Positions 18,072 through 26,821 of a stretch of 64,000 bases of DNA are shown here, piece after piece. The notes under the pieces were generated by a model that did no database searches, was not told the origin of the DNA, and saw nothing but the letters and a program-made list of their open reading frames with translations. How positions within the stretch are numbered: position 1 is the first letter of the stretch; each line of letters starts with the position of its first letter. Origin of the DNA: Moorena sp. SIOASIH (lineage in GTDB: Bacteria; Cyanobacteriota; Cyanobacteriia; Cyanobacteriales; Coleofasciculaceae); the NCBI RefSeq assembly GCF_010671925.1, contig NZ_JAAHIH010000001.1, positions 1,307,053 to 1,371,052 on the forward strand. The letters run 5' to 3'. A program made the translations under genes and the position numbers.

Positions 18072-19196
18072 ATGAAAAACGCAATTACGGCCTTCGGATT
18101 TTCTCTATTATCTCTAATATTGCCCTCTGAAGCTAAGGCATATGATTTAGATTTCACTAATCTTTATGTGTTTGGTGATAGCCTATCGGATTCTGGCAAT
18201 TTGTTCAATATCAGTAAGGCAAGCAATCAGCTAAATCCCACCATTCCCATCATCCCCCAGAGTCCACCCTACTTTCAGGGAAGTTTTAGCAATGGTCCTA
18301 TCTGGGTAGATTATCTAGCAGATGCTCTGGACATAGAGGTGAAGCGATCTACTGACTTGTCGGTGGTGTTACCGGATTCGCCGATACTTTCTCCAATCAC
18401 TATCACTCCCGATGGCCCTCAAGTGAGTTTTTTCTTCAATGGTGCGACGACTACTCAAAGCGTAAACTTTGCTTTTGGTGGTTCTACAACCGGATTGGCT
18501 GGCATTGGTCAGTTGGGGGAGGTTGTACCGGGATTACTCACCCAAGTCCCAGGGTTTACCAATGACCTAATCCTATCTGATCAGATGGCTGACCCCAACG
18601 CCCTCTATATTCTGTGGTCAGGTGCTAATGATTACCAGAGTGCGGACCCTCCTAATCCTAACCAGGTGGTGAGCAATATACAGACAGCCCTGAACTCCCT
18701 GTATAACTTTGGTGCTCGCAATTTCCTAGTGCTTAACTTACCAGATTTGGGAAAGATACCTCAATCACTGAGACTAGATAGTGTATTATCGTCTGGCCTC
18801 ACGGATTTGAGCGAGCAGCATAACTCTGTATTGGACTCCACCCTTAACGTTTTGAGGCAATCTTTACCTGACATTAACCTGATATCCGTTGATCAGTATG
18901 ACCTATTTAATCAGGTTTTGACCAATCCTGGAAACTTTGGTTTCACGAATGTGACGGAAACGTGCTTAGATGGAACAACATTTATTGCCTGTGCTAATCC
19001 AGACGAGTTTTTATTCTGGGATGGCTTCCACCCAACGACAGCTGGCCATCAGATCATAGCGGAATCCACCTTAGCCGCACTGAAGTCCCAAGACAAGGCT
19101 AAGACTAAGTCTGTACCAGAACCAGTTTCTTCTGCCTCCTTAGGAGTGATAGGGCTTGCCTGGTTGCTTCGAAAACAGTTGAATAAATCCTGCTAG
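18072..19196 (+). CDS. PEP-CTERM-anchored GDSL/SGNH lipase-esterase
   Basis: A 374-aa exported esterase. Residues 1-23 are a signal peptide (FGFSLLSLILPSEAKA). Block I is FGDSLSDSGN with the nucleophile Ser, the Asn block reads WSGANDY, and block V FWDGFHPTTAGH supplies the catalytic Asp and His. The C-terminus carries the PEP-CTERM sorting signal: VPEP, a short hydrophobic helix and a basic tail (LLRKQ). Established knowledge is that such proteins are processed by exosortase and delivered to the envelope or extracellular matrix. No exosortase gene is in the window. Confidence 0.9.
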   Translation: MKNAITAFGFSLLSLILPSEAKAYDLDFTNLYVFGDSLSDSGNLFNISKASNQLNPTIPIIPQSPPYFQGSFSNGPIWVDYLADALDIEVKRSTDLSVVLPDSPILSPITITPDGPQVSFFFNGATTTQSVNFAFGGSTTGLAGIGQLGEVVPGLLTQVPGFTNDLILSDQMADPNALYILWSGANDYQSADPPNPNQVVSNIQTALNSLYNFGARNFLVLNLPDLGKIPQSLRLDSVLSSGLTDLSEQHNSVLDSTLNVLRQSLPDINLISVDQYDLFNQVLTNPGNFGFTNVTETCLDGTTFIACANPDEFLFWDGFHPTTAGHQIIAESTLAALKSQDKAKTKSVPEPVSSASLGVIGLAWLLRKQLNKSC

Positions 19197-19294
19197 AGTT
19201 TACTATTAACTATAACACAGTGGCATCTACCCCAGCTGTCACCGTTGATACTAAATTGATACTTAATAGTTTGATACTACTATTGGTAAATTCT

Positions 19295-19735
19295 ATGGGT
19301 AAATTTCTGTTAATCTTATCTGCGATCGCTTGCCTGTGTCAGACTGCTATAGCTCAGACACAATCAAGGCGTTGGGTCAGAGTTATGTCAAATGCTCAGA
19401 CAGGCAATATCCACTACTTCGATGTGGATTCTTTGGTCAGCACTACTGATGAAATGGGCAATCCCATCCACTCCTTTGATAGTAGGATAGTATTTGGTAA
19501 TCCTCTCGAACCAGGAGTGTATTCTGCCATTATCACGGTTCAAGTTAATTGCCCTGAGCGTTCCATACGTACATTGCGTTTTGAACAATACGATTCCCAG
19601 GGTAGTATAATCAGCCGAGAAGAATCGGAGAATGATTGGTACACAATACCCACACCCGATACTCCAACGGTTCATGTCATGAATGGTTTTCACACCTTAG
19701 CTTGTAAGTCTAATACTAATGTTGTTAACCGTTGA
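19295..19735 (+). CDS. Secreted protein resembling surface-adhesin E family
   Basis: About 146 aa from the ATG at 19295. This start gives a clean signal peptide (MGKFLLILSAIACLCQTAIA then QTQ), whereas the longer frame from GTG 19220 adds an unlikely prefix. The mature domain (RRWVRVMSNAQTGNIHYFDV then DSLV) has the W-V...G...YfDxdS pattern of small surface-adhesin-E-like beta domains. Two Cys residues (NCPERS and LACKS) could form a disulfide. It follows the lipase by about 100 bp on the same strand. Confidence 0.65.
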   Translation: MGKFLLILSAIACLCQTAIAQTQSRRWVRVMSNAQTGNIHYFDVDSLVSTTDEMGNPIHSFDSRIVFGNPLEPGVYSAIITVQVNCPERSIRTLRFEQYDSQGSIISREESENDWYTIPTPDTPTVHVMNGFHTLACKSNTNVVNR

Positions 19736-19821
19736 CTTTTATCTGTTGACTGTTAACTGTTAATTGTTGACTTTTAATTTTTGACTGTTGAGTCGGAACT
19801 CAGCACTTTCCGACTCAGGAA

Positions 19822-20736
19822 TCAATTGATATCACTCATCAGAAGATTAACTAATTCTTGGGTGATAGGGAAACCAGTTTGTTGCTCAAAGTGTAAAAAC
19901 ATCGGACTGGGGTTAGCCTCAAGAAACACGTATTCACCATTTGGCTTTAAACGCCAGTCAATGGCGGTCCACTGGAGCCAAAACGCTCTAGTGATAGCTT
20001 TACACTGATCTTGCACCGTCTTTGGCAGCCTGACCGGAATCAATTGAGCATCGATATCTTCTCGAAAGTCAAGAGACTTGGAGCGAATTTCTGCCGAGTA
20101 CATCGAGTCCCCAATTACATAGGTGCGAACATTTGTGCCAGGGATATACTCCTGTATAGTAACAGGAGAAAGCCGCAGGGCTAAGTTTAGTCGTTCAGGT
20201 TGTAGATGTTTTTCTGTTAAAAACTGGACATGAGCACCACCATAGACTGGCTTAAAAATAACTTGATTACAAGACTTCGTAAACTTAATGATAGCGTCTG
20301 GATCATTACTAATTAGAGTATGGGGAATCGTTACACCCATTTGTTCAGCTTTGCTCAATTGTAGAGGTTTTTCCTTATGCAATTCATAAGCTTGCCATGA
20401 GTTTACCCAGTGAATTGAGGTTCCTTGCATCAACGTTCTTAGGGTACTCATAGCATCATTAAAAGCAACTCTCTGCTGTAATGGATTTTTGATTGGGGGA
20501 ATTTGAACTCCAGAAAAATTACGCCAAAAGATGCTACGAATATCTCTCAGACGTAATTGATATCCATCGGATAGGGTGAGAAGTCCATCTTTAGTGTGTG
20601 GCTGCCAAGATAGTCGTAATTTAGTAGGAAACAGAGAGGTATCGAGATAGTTTGTCTTGCCTCCAGCCTTAGTCAGAGCATGGTTGATATGCGCAGCGTG
20701 AGTATCTTCAGGATTGCCCAAAATTAAAATATTCAT
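19822..20736 (-). CDS. ATP-grasp ligase of the MvdC/MvdD (graspetide) type
   Basis: A 304-aa ATP-grasp enzyme. The N-terminal domain (MNILILGNPEDTHAAHINHA; YLDTSLFPTKL; IRSIFWRNFSG) has the layout of microviridin-type macrocyclases. ATP-grasp residues follow: K162 in VIFKPVYGG, E196 in IQEYIPGTNVR, D260 in AIDWRLKPNG and the Mg-binding E273/N275 in FLEANPSP. Enzymes of this class form omega-ester or omega-amide bonds between Thr/Ser/Lys and Glu/Asp side chains of a precursor. The ORF 510 bp upstream on the same strand carries the expected repeated T/E core. A general RimK-like ligase is the alternative. Confidence 0.8.
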   Translation of the reverse strand: MNILILGNPEDTHAAHINHALTKAGGKTNYLDTSLFPTKLRLSWQPHTKDGLLTLSDGYQLRLRDIRSIFWRNFSGVQIPPIKNPLQQRVAFNDAMSTLRTLMQGTSIHWVNSWQAYELHKEKPLQLSKAEQMGVTIPHTLISNDPDAIIKFTKSCNQVIFKPVYGGAHVQFLTEKHLQPERLNLALRLSPVTIQEYIPGTNVRTYVIGDSMYSAEIRSKSLDFREDIDAQLIPVRLPKTVQDQCKAITRAFWLQWTAIDWRLKPNGEYVFLEANPSPMFLHFEQQTGFPITQELVNLLMSDIN

Positions 20737-21246
20737 CTATTGCCAAACAAAACGAACTAGTATTTATACTGTTCTGCTGATTATCCAAGTTCTTTTTTTG
20801 TTTCCGTTGAATCGGTTTAAGGATAATGCTTTCACCGTTACCAGCATTTTTAACACCATGATATTAACTAGATAATAGGGGGGCTAATCAAGTCACTATC
20901 ATACTTTGTTTGGTAAAGATTTGCTATTTTAAAACACCCTCTAAGCCAATTGAATTTTGGTATACTATAATTTATATTTACCTTATCATCGGTAAATTTT
21001 ATAGTTAAATGCATCCTGATATTACTCCTAAGATATACTGCACCCTGTTGACAAATTGCCTAAATGCTGAACCCATACGCTGCTAATGGGTCAGGGAGTT
21101 GTTAGTAGATTGCTCACCCCTCCCTATAGCTATCCTAATTCATGTGTGAACAATACTTTCCTTCAAAATAGTCCTCAGTTCTGAGTAAGAACTGTCACAG
21201 TTCACGAATCCTATAGGATTGCTATATTCCCTAATCTTTATCATTA
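20737..21246. other. Intergenic region between ligase and precursor
   Basis: About 510 bp, AT-rich. I saw no second precursor ORF, acetyltransferase or transporter gene in it. A separate promoter for the ligase is therefore likely, although none could be fixed with confidence. Confidence 0.45.
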
Positions 21247-21729
21247 CTAAAAAATTGGCAAGTGTGCCAATATTGAGATTCTTTCCACTGGCCATGGTTC
21301 AAGGTGAATGCCTGAGAGGTCTTGTTTTTGTTCGATAGCAGCTAGGTTGTTACTCAAGGCTTCAAGGAGGTCTCCCCCTTCTTCTGACAAGGCTAGAGTG
21401 CTTGCACCCCCTTCTTCCCCGATGGCGAAGGTAGTAATACTGACATCTTCTCCAATCGCATCCGTAACAATACCTCCTTCTTTCCTGATGGCGAAGGTCG
21501 TAATATGCCCATCCTCCCCAATCGCATCCGTAACAATACCTCCTTCTTCACATGAGGTTTGGGCAGTAGCGACATTTAAACTGTCGTGTTGAGGAGGTGG
21601 ACTGGCAAGTTGAGTATTCATGACTACTTTTAATTCAGAAAGCGTTAGTTCAAATGGATGGTCTATGAGATGTAGTAGATTTTGCGTTCGCGTAGCGGTT
21701 CCTTCGGAATATCGCATTTTCAATCTCAT
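21247..21729 (-). CDS. Candidate graspetide precursor peptide with five 11-aa core repeats
   Basis: A 160-aa ORF. Residues 65-119 are five exact-length 11-residue repeats: IVTDAIGEDGH, ITTFAIRKEGG, IVTDAIGEDVS, ITTFAIGEEGG, ASTLALSEEGG. Each places Thr at position 3 and acidic residues at 8 and/or 9, i.e. the TTxxxxEE spacing known from plesiocin-type omega-ester peptides. Residues 20-60 (LLHLIDHPFELTLSELK...) would be the leader; a 41-residue tail follows the repeats. The start is uncertain: ATG at 21729, 21717 or 21621 are all possible and none has a good ribosome binding site. Residues ~6-16 derive from a dispersed repeat element. Confidence 0.72.
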   Translation of the reverse strand: MRLKMRYSEGTATRTQNLLHLIDHPFELTLSELKVVMNTQLASPPPQHDSLNVATAQTSCEEGGIVTDAIGEDGHITTFAIRKEGGIVTDAIGEDVSITTFAIGEEGGASTLALSEEGGDLLEALSNNLAAIEQKQDLSGIHLEPWPVERISILAHLPIF

Positions 21730-21966
21730 TCAGATGCATCTGTTGCCAACACCTAAACATTTGTACTTATAAACATTTGTACTTAGGGGACTCGGTTGAT
21801 GCTATCTGCTCCTTAACGGTTTGTTATCGAGAAATAATCTCTGTATGTAACCATGACAAAGTAACCTGGCTTTCGTAATCCAGATAATTACTGATTCTGT
21901 TAAATCTTTTACAGTTCTATATCCGTGAATTCTCTAGTTTAGCTCTTATTCATGGATACATACTAA

Positions 21967-22854
21967 CTAAGTAGTGGCCCACAAAACTAGGGGAAGAGAA
22001 AGGAAACTCACTAAGGTAGACAAAACCACTGTGCGTGCTACTAAGGGAGGATCTCCCCCAAACTCAGTGACTAAAACTACCGTACTAATTGCTACAGGCA
22101 TGGCACTTTGTAACACCAACACCTGTAAATTTAATCCCTCCAGTCCCAACCCTTGACCAACGGTATGGGCAATTAGGGGAGCTACCAACAAACGCAAGGT
22201 AGTGGCGAGCAGCTCATACCGTCCTATCACCAAAGGGGTGCGAGACAATTGTATCCCCAACACAATTAAATCGATAGGGATTGCTGCCATACCCAACTGG
22301 TGAATACCCTTATCTAGCCCTAAAGGCAGTTTTAAGCGCAATAAACGCCAGGTTAATCCTGCCAGCATTGCCCAGAGTAGCGGTAGTTTTAGGGTTAAGC
22401 GCACTCCAGAACTAATGCTACCCCCTTTAAGCAAGGCTGGACAAATGGCAAACATCAACAAGGCAGCTGTGATCATGTACACTATAGCGCGTTCTAAACC
22501 CGGTGTACCAAAGGCAAAGGAATTGAGAGGAAGCCCCAGGTTTCCAGCATTGGGAAAAATAGCAGCAACCATAAAGCTTTTTTGGACAACTGCTGGTAAT
22601 TTCAACAGTTTGCCTAACCCCCACGTCAGTAGGTAAAGCAACACAGCGGTAATAATCAACCCAGCGATTAAACCAGTGGTGCTTTCGGTAGACAGTGTTG
22701 TCCGATACAAGCTGTCTGCTATCAACGCTGGTACGAGAATATAAAGAGATAGCTGAGAAAGAGTTTGCTTGTCCACAGATAACCTGCGACCAGCAATAAA
22801 TCCAATCAGGATAATTAAACCGACCGAAACGACAGCAGGTAGAAGAACAGTCAT
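21967..22854 (-). CDS. AEC-family transporter (auxin efflux carrier type)
   Basis: A 295-aa integral membrane protein with ~10 predicted hydrophobic segments. It starts MTVLLPAVVSVGLIILIGFI and has the family's central FPNAGNLGLPL motif, with the Asn-Gly-Pro-rich helix, at residues ~100-110. AEC proteins are secondary carriers for organic anions or auxin-like compounds. It is next to the putative graspetide precursor on the same strand (237-bp gap), but a role in peptide export would be unusual for this family. Confidence 0.85.
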   Translation of the reverse strand: MTVLLPAVVSVGLIILIGFIAGRRLSVDKQTLSQLSLYILVPALIADSLYRTTLSTESTTGLIAGLIITAVLLYLLTWGLGKLLKLPAVVQKSFMVAAIFPNAGNLGLPLNSFAFGTPGLERAIVYMITAALLMFAICPALLKGGSISSGVRLTLKLPLLWAMLAGLTWRLLRLKLPLGLDKGIHQLGMAAIPIDLIVLGIQLSRTPLVIGRYELLATTLRLLVAPLIAHTVGQGLGLEGLNLQVLVLQSAMPVAISTVVLVTEFGGDPPLVARTVVLSTLVSFLSLPLVLWATT

Positions 22855-22919
22855 TCTATAAATACTGAGATGAGCCCCATTAAAGCAAAAGTCTGTTTGT
22901 TTGCAGTTTACTATTTATA

Positions 22920-23006
22920 GTTGAAAGTTGAAAGCTTCAAGCTTTCAACCTTCAACCTTCAACCTTCAACCTTCAACCTTTAACCTTTAACCTTTAACCT
23001 TTAAAC
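22920..23006. repeat. CAACCTT/TAACCTT heptamer repeat
   Basis: About ten tandem heptamers (CAACCTT passing into TAACCTT). They run up to and slightly into the 3' end of the transglutaminase-fold gene, so that gene's last codons may derive from the repeat. Confidence 0.8.
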
Positions 23007-25258
23007 CTATTTTTGCTAAACTGCTTCAGTCGCTGCCGCAGTTGTTTAATATTAGGTCTGTGACCTCCATAACGCCAACGCATATAAGCATGGGAAATCT
23101 GCTCAATGACCTCAGCGGATGCTTGAGGCTGGTCTTGACCTATACGGCTAGCGTACTCTAGGGGAGTTTGAGTCGGATGTTTGACATACCCTTTGGTTGC
23201 TAAAATCTTGATCATTTGCTGGTAAATCTGTTCCATTGGTGGCAAGGTTGCCAACCAGAAACGATAGCGCCAGTTTTTCCACTGATGCCAACCTAGCCAG
23301 CTCAGAAAACCAAATGCGATCGCTAATATCAAGCCACTCAACATACCTAACCAACCACTAGACACCATCTTCCACAATCCAACAAATATTCGGATAATGG
23401 TACCAATGGTGAGATGCCATAGATTGCTGAGTAAACCAGTTATTGGTGAGGGGAGCCAACCTGCTACCCACTGCCAAAACTGACGCAAGACACTAAAGGT
23501 TTGATATTGCTCGACGGAGGGGGGCAGCAATTCATGACCTGGGATGGGGTCAAAGGCAAACCAACCGTATTTAGGGAAATAAACCTCAGTCATGGCATAG
23601 GCATCGGTATTGCGGACGATGTAAAACCCGGTAAAGGGGTTAAATTCGCCAGTGCCAAATCCAGCCACTAATCGGGCTGGGATGCCTATGGAACGGAGCA
23701 TAATCGTGAGGGTGGTGGAGAAGTGGTCAGGATAACCACCTTGATACTTGAAGAGAAAGGCTTCCACCAAATCTTGATTTTCTTCTAAAAAAGGGAATTG
23801 TGAGGGGTCTTGGGGGAGGCGATAACGCTGCTTAACCGCCTGGGCTAGATACAAGGCTTTTTCATAGGAAGAGGTAAGAGGTTTCTCTGAAGTGGCTAGG
23901 AGTTCTTCAGTACGTTGCCTGACCCTCACTGCAATTTGGGGCGGAATATCCAGATAGTAGTTTTGAATCGACTTGGGGTAGTTATCCCCAGCTTGCTGCA
24001 ACCTAGTGCGATCGCGAAATGGAACTTCTGATATTACGGTATAGGTCAGTCCTTCTACTAAACCTAAAGGCGATCGCAAACTCCCTTCTGGTCCAATACC
24101 TATTTCCCGCGACGGAAAGAACAATTCGTTAGGATAGGCCAAAGCGGGAATCAGATTGGGCAGTTCTGATACAGCTGTGTAGGTTTGAATTACCTTTTTG
24201 GTTTGACCTGTGATCAAGGCAGGTAAGAGTTGGAAGCGATAGGACCAGCTTGGTCGAGTTATTTTCTGGACCTGATTATCCCGAGAAATTTCCCAACCCT
24301 GACCCGTGTAGTGGTCAAACGCTAGCACTCGCCAAAATCCCGGTGCTTGAGAACGCACTCGCATCACTACCTTAGGTTTGAGTTCTCCCCGCAGATTCTG
24401 GTTAATCTTGCTATTAAAGCCATAGTAAAATGTCTCATCCAACTCACCAGAACCCGTAGCGTTTTGAGAGCCACCACTACCATTTTCCCCTTGCTGTTTC
24501 CCTTCACTTACATAGCCAGGGTTAACAATTAACCTATTTTGTGAATCAAATCTCCGGTTTGCCATTTCCCCAGGAGCACTGACGGGATACATCTGGATTT
24601 GATAACCAGGGAAACGAGGCATCAGAGCAAAAATCGTTAACCCTAGCGCCATAATTACCCCGATAAATAAAATGAGACGCTTTAGGGGTATGGGTGAGGA
24701 GTGGGGAGTAAACCCGTATATTTTTTTACCTTTTTTAACCGTAGATATACCCAAACGTGACTGGTAATCCAGGACAAGAACCGGTAATGCGATCGCTAAA
24801 AATACTAACAAAAGAGGGGCAAACGTCAGAGTCTGACTCACAGTACCAGCAACCCCCAACAGGATTAGCCCAATTACCATCGAATAGCCCAAATCCTTGC
24901 GGCGCGGCAAGTCAAAGCTATGAAGAATTTGCAGCTGAACTAACAACTGAGCTAGAGCCAAGCGGGTATCATTGAGCTGACTGAACACATTGGCCAAAAA
25001 GGCTCCCAATGCCAGCAACATCCCCAATGCCAGCAAGAATTTCAGAGCAATGTTACGTTGGCGACGACGATACCAACTCCAGGTTGCTCCCACAATACTT
25101 AAGGGTACTGCCCAAAGACTCCAGAAGGTAGATGCGGCAACATCAACAGCCACAATTCCTACTACTACCAGTGCCTGCACCAACACCCTTAACGAAATCG
25201 ACTCCTCTGTAGGAGGCAATGGCTTGGCCTCAAGACGCTGCCAAAACTGACTCACCAT
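22994..25258 (-). CDS. TgpA-like membrane protein with transglutaminase fold, catalytic residues substituted
   Basis: A 754-aa protein of the DUF3488/TgpA class. An N-terminal cluster of five to six membrane helices (residues ~25-215) is followed by an extracytoplasmic region with a transglutaminase core (~430-570), another membrane helix (~640-665) and a cytoplasmic tail. Active members have Cys in GxCxxFAS and His in DAHAWVEVY. Here those positions read GGYPDHFST (~507) and DAYAMTEVYF (~550), so both Cys and His are absent while FDPIP (Asp) remains. It may be a structural or binding protein. I recall similar PDHF forms in cyanobacteria, so the loss may be lineage-wide. Confidence 0.85.
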   Translation of the reverse strand: MVSQFWQRLEAKPLPPTEESISLRVLVQALVVVGIVAVDVAASTFWSLWAVPLSIVGATWSWYRRRQRNIALKFLLALGMLLALGAFLANVFSQLNDTRLALAQLLVQLQILHSFDLPRRKDLGYSMVIGLILLGVAGTVSQTLTFAPLLLVFLAIALPVLVLDYQSRLGISTVKKGKKIYGFTPHSSPIPLKRLILFIGVIMALGLTIFALMPRFPGYQIQMYPVSAPGEMANRRFDSQNRLIVNPGYVSEGKQQGENGSGGSQNATGSGELDETFYYGFNSKINQNLRGELKPKVVMRVRSQAPGFWRVLAFDHYTGQGWEISRDNQVQKITRPSWSYRFQLLPALITGQTKKVIQTYTAVSELPNLIPALAYPNELFFPSREIGIGPEGSLRSPLGLVEGLTYTVISEVPFRDRTRLQQAGDNYPKSIQNYYLDIPPQIAVRVRQRTEELLATSEKPLTSSYEKALYLAQAVKQRYRLPQDPSQFPFLEENQDLVEAFLFKYQGGYPDHFSTTLTIMLRSIGIPARLVAGFGTGEFNPFTGFYIVRNTDAYAMTEVYFPKYGWFAFDPIPGHELLPPSVEQYQTFSVLRQFWQWVAGWLPSPITGLLSNLWHLTIGTIIRIFVGLWKMVSSGWLGMLSGLILAIAFGFLSWLGWHQWKNWRYRFWLATLPPMEQIYQQMIKILATKGYVKHPTQTPLEYASRIGQDQPQASAEVIEQISHAYMRWRYGGHRPNIKQLRQRLKQFSKNRFKG

Positions 25259-25277
25259 GGTAGATGCGTTATAGGTT

Positions 25278-25492
25278 ATATGTCAAGGTTGGAATGTTAA
25301 AGGTTAGAATGTTAAAGGTTGGAATGTTGAAGGTTGGAATGTTGAAGGTTGGAATGTTGAAGGTTGGAATGTTGAAGGTTGGACTGTTGAAGGTTGGACT
25401 GTTGAAGGTTGGACTGTTGAAGGTTGGAATGTTGAAGGTTGGAATGTTGAAGGTTGGAATGTTGAAGGTTGGAATGTTGAAGGTTATAACCT
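25278..25492. repeat. 15-bp minisatellite (GGTTGGAATGTTGAA)
   Basis: About 14 tandem copies of GGTTGGAATGTTGAA, three central ones with GGACTG instead of GGAATG. Because the unit is a multiple of three and stop-free, it produces long artificial ORFs on both strands. It lies just upstream of the transglutaminase-fold gene's start. Confidence 0.92.
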
Positions 25493-25495
25493 GCA

Positions 25496-25708
25496 ACTTA
25501 TTAAGTTATTAACCTGAAACCTGTTAACCTGTTAACCTGCAACCTGTTAACCTGCAACCTATTAACCTGCAACCTGTTAACCTGCAACCTGTTAACCTGA
25601 AACCTGTTAACCTGTTAACCTGCAACCTGTTAACCTGCAACCTGTTAACCTGCAACCTGTTAACCTGCAACCTACTAACCTGTTAACCTGCAACCTGTTA
25701 ACCTGCAA
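25496..25708. repeat. CCTGTTAACCTGCAA minisatellite
   Basis: About 13 imperfect copies of CCTGTTAACCTGCAA and shortened forms (CCTGTTAA, CCTGAAA). It directly follows the 15-bp minisatellite and ends just beyond the patU-like stop codon. GTTAAC palindromes recur every 15 bp. Confidence 0.88.
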
Positions 25709-25717
25709 CTATTCTGG

Positions 25718-26821
25718 CTAATGTGTAGGGCAGATTGCAAAGGTCAAAGGTTTCTGTTCTCCATGATGGAACCGAATCTCGATAGAACAAATCTGATTGG
25801 GTTGTAAATCATAGGATTCTACACTCAGGGAACCTGGATAGGTACGTTCTGCTTTTGCGGAGGCTTGGGGTGTACCTAGAGTCAAGCTACCACCTCTAGG
25901 CAAACGAGTGCTGACCCGTAGCTGAGACACACCATCTTCTTGATGATATTCGGCTCGCAGAGTCACTAAACCAGCACTAGTCTCCCACTGGCGCTCCACA
26001 GGAGTTTGATTTGGTGAAACTGGAATGGTCAGAGTGGTAAGAATTTCCTTAGCTGCTAACAGAGCCAAGACCATCTTTTGCTCATTGTTAGCTTCTTCGT
26101 AAGCTAGGGATGGCAGTAGTTGTTCTGTAGAACGGGCACTTCCCATCAAGATGGTGCCACTCCAGGAGTTAAGGGCATAGAATTCGTCAGGAAACAGCTT
26201 TTGAACTGCCCTAACCAGTTTAGCCCCTAGCTGATACTGGGAAGACACTGCCTCAGAGCAGGCTTCTAGCAATTGAGATAAAACGTTTTCTGGTATGGCA
26301 GTTGGTAAAGCCAAGTTAGACAACTGTGGCATCCAAAACCTAACTCCGGAAACCCAAGACTCTGCTATTGCGTCAACAATATCAGTTTCATAGTCAGACA
26401 TTTCTGTCTCCCAAGGAAACAGAGGTGGGTTAAGTTCAATTTGAGCTTGTAATTTGCGCTTCAATAGCGTCTGGAAACGATTTTGCACGGTTGACATCTC
26501 TCCCAAGTTGTAGCGGCGGATTTCACCGCCTAGTGTAAGGTCATCATGGGTGATCGATTCTAGTGAATCCACCCACATGCGGTCTAAAACCGCTTCGCCA
26601 TTGTGATTAGGGACAATGTTCAAGTTTTCCAAGTCCAGTGATTCTGATAAATCCAGGGGATATACATCAAAGTCAAAATCCGCTGCTGTTGTCTCACCCA
26701 GAGGTACAGTATCGTTTACTTGACCGTTTGATGGTATTGAAGCAGCGGGACGGGACTCTTTTAGCCAAGCCATTAAGCGGCTATAGAAAGCGTCCATATT
26801 GTTATCTATGTCACTATTCAT
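25718..26821 (-). CDS. patU: PatU-like protein (DUF1822-type), partner of HetZ
   Basis: About 367 aa from ATG 26821, which overlaps the hetZ stop by 8 nt; a longer frame starts at 26872. The N-terminus (MDAFYSRLMAWLKESRPAA) precedes an acidic region, then GEIRRYNLGEMSTVQNRFQT, NPPLFPWETEMSDYE and a beta-rich C-terminal domain (VTLRAEYHQE...GGSLTLGTP...IRFHHGEQKPL). In filamentous cyanobacteria patU follows hetZ; both affect heterocyst patterning in Anabaena and both occur in non-heterocystous species. The assignment rests on order and remembered sequence pattern. Confidence 0.65.
   Translation of the reverse strand: MNSDIDNNMDAFYSRLMAWLKESRPAASIPSNGQVNDTVPLGETTAADFDFDVYPLDLSESLDLENLNIVPNHNGEAVLDRMWVDSLESITHDDLTLGGEIRRYNLGEMSTVQNRFQTLLKRKLQAQIELNPPLFPWETEMSDYETDIVDAIAESWVSGVRFWMPQLSNLALPTAIPENVLSQLLEACSEAVSSQYQLGAKLVRAVQKLFPDEFYALNSWSGTILMGSARSTEQLLPSLAYEEANNEQKMVLALLAAKEILTTLTIPVSPNQTPVERQWETSAGLVTLRAEYHQEDGVSQLRVSTRLPRGGSLTLGTPQASAKAERTYPGSLSVESYDLQPNQICSIEIRFHHGEQKPLTFAICPTH

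Noticed and set aside
21967..22854. Dedicated exporter for the putative graspetide
   Set aside because: AEC carriers handle small organic anions; adjacency alone is not enough to assign peptide export.
25264..25512. Open frames of 75-82 codons on both strands over the minisatellite
   Set aside because: They are produced by a stop-free 15-bp repeat (KVGML / FNIPT translations) and have no independent coding signal.
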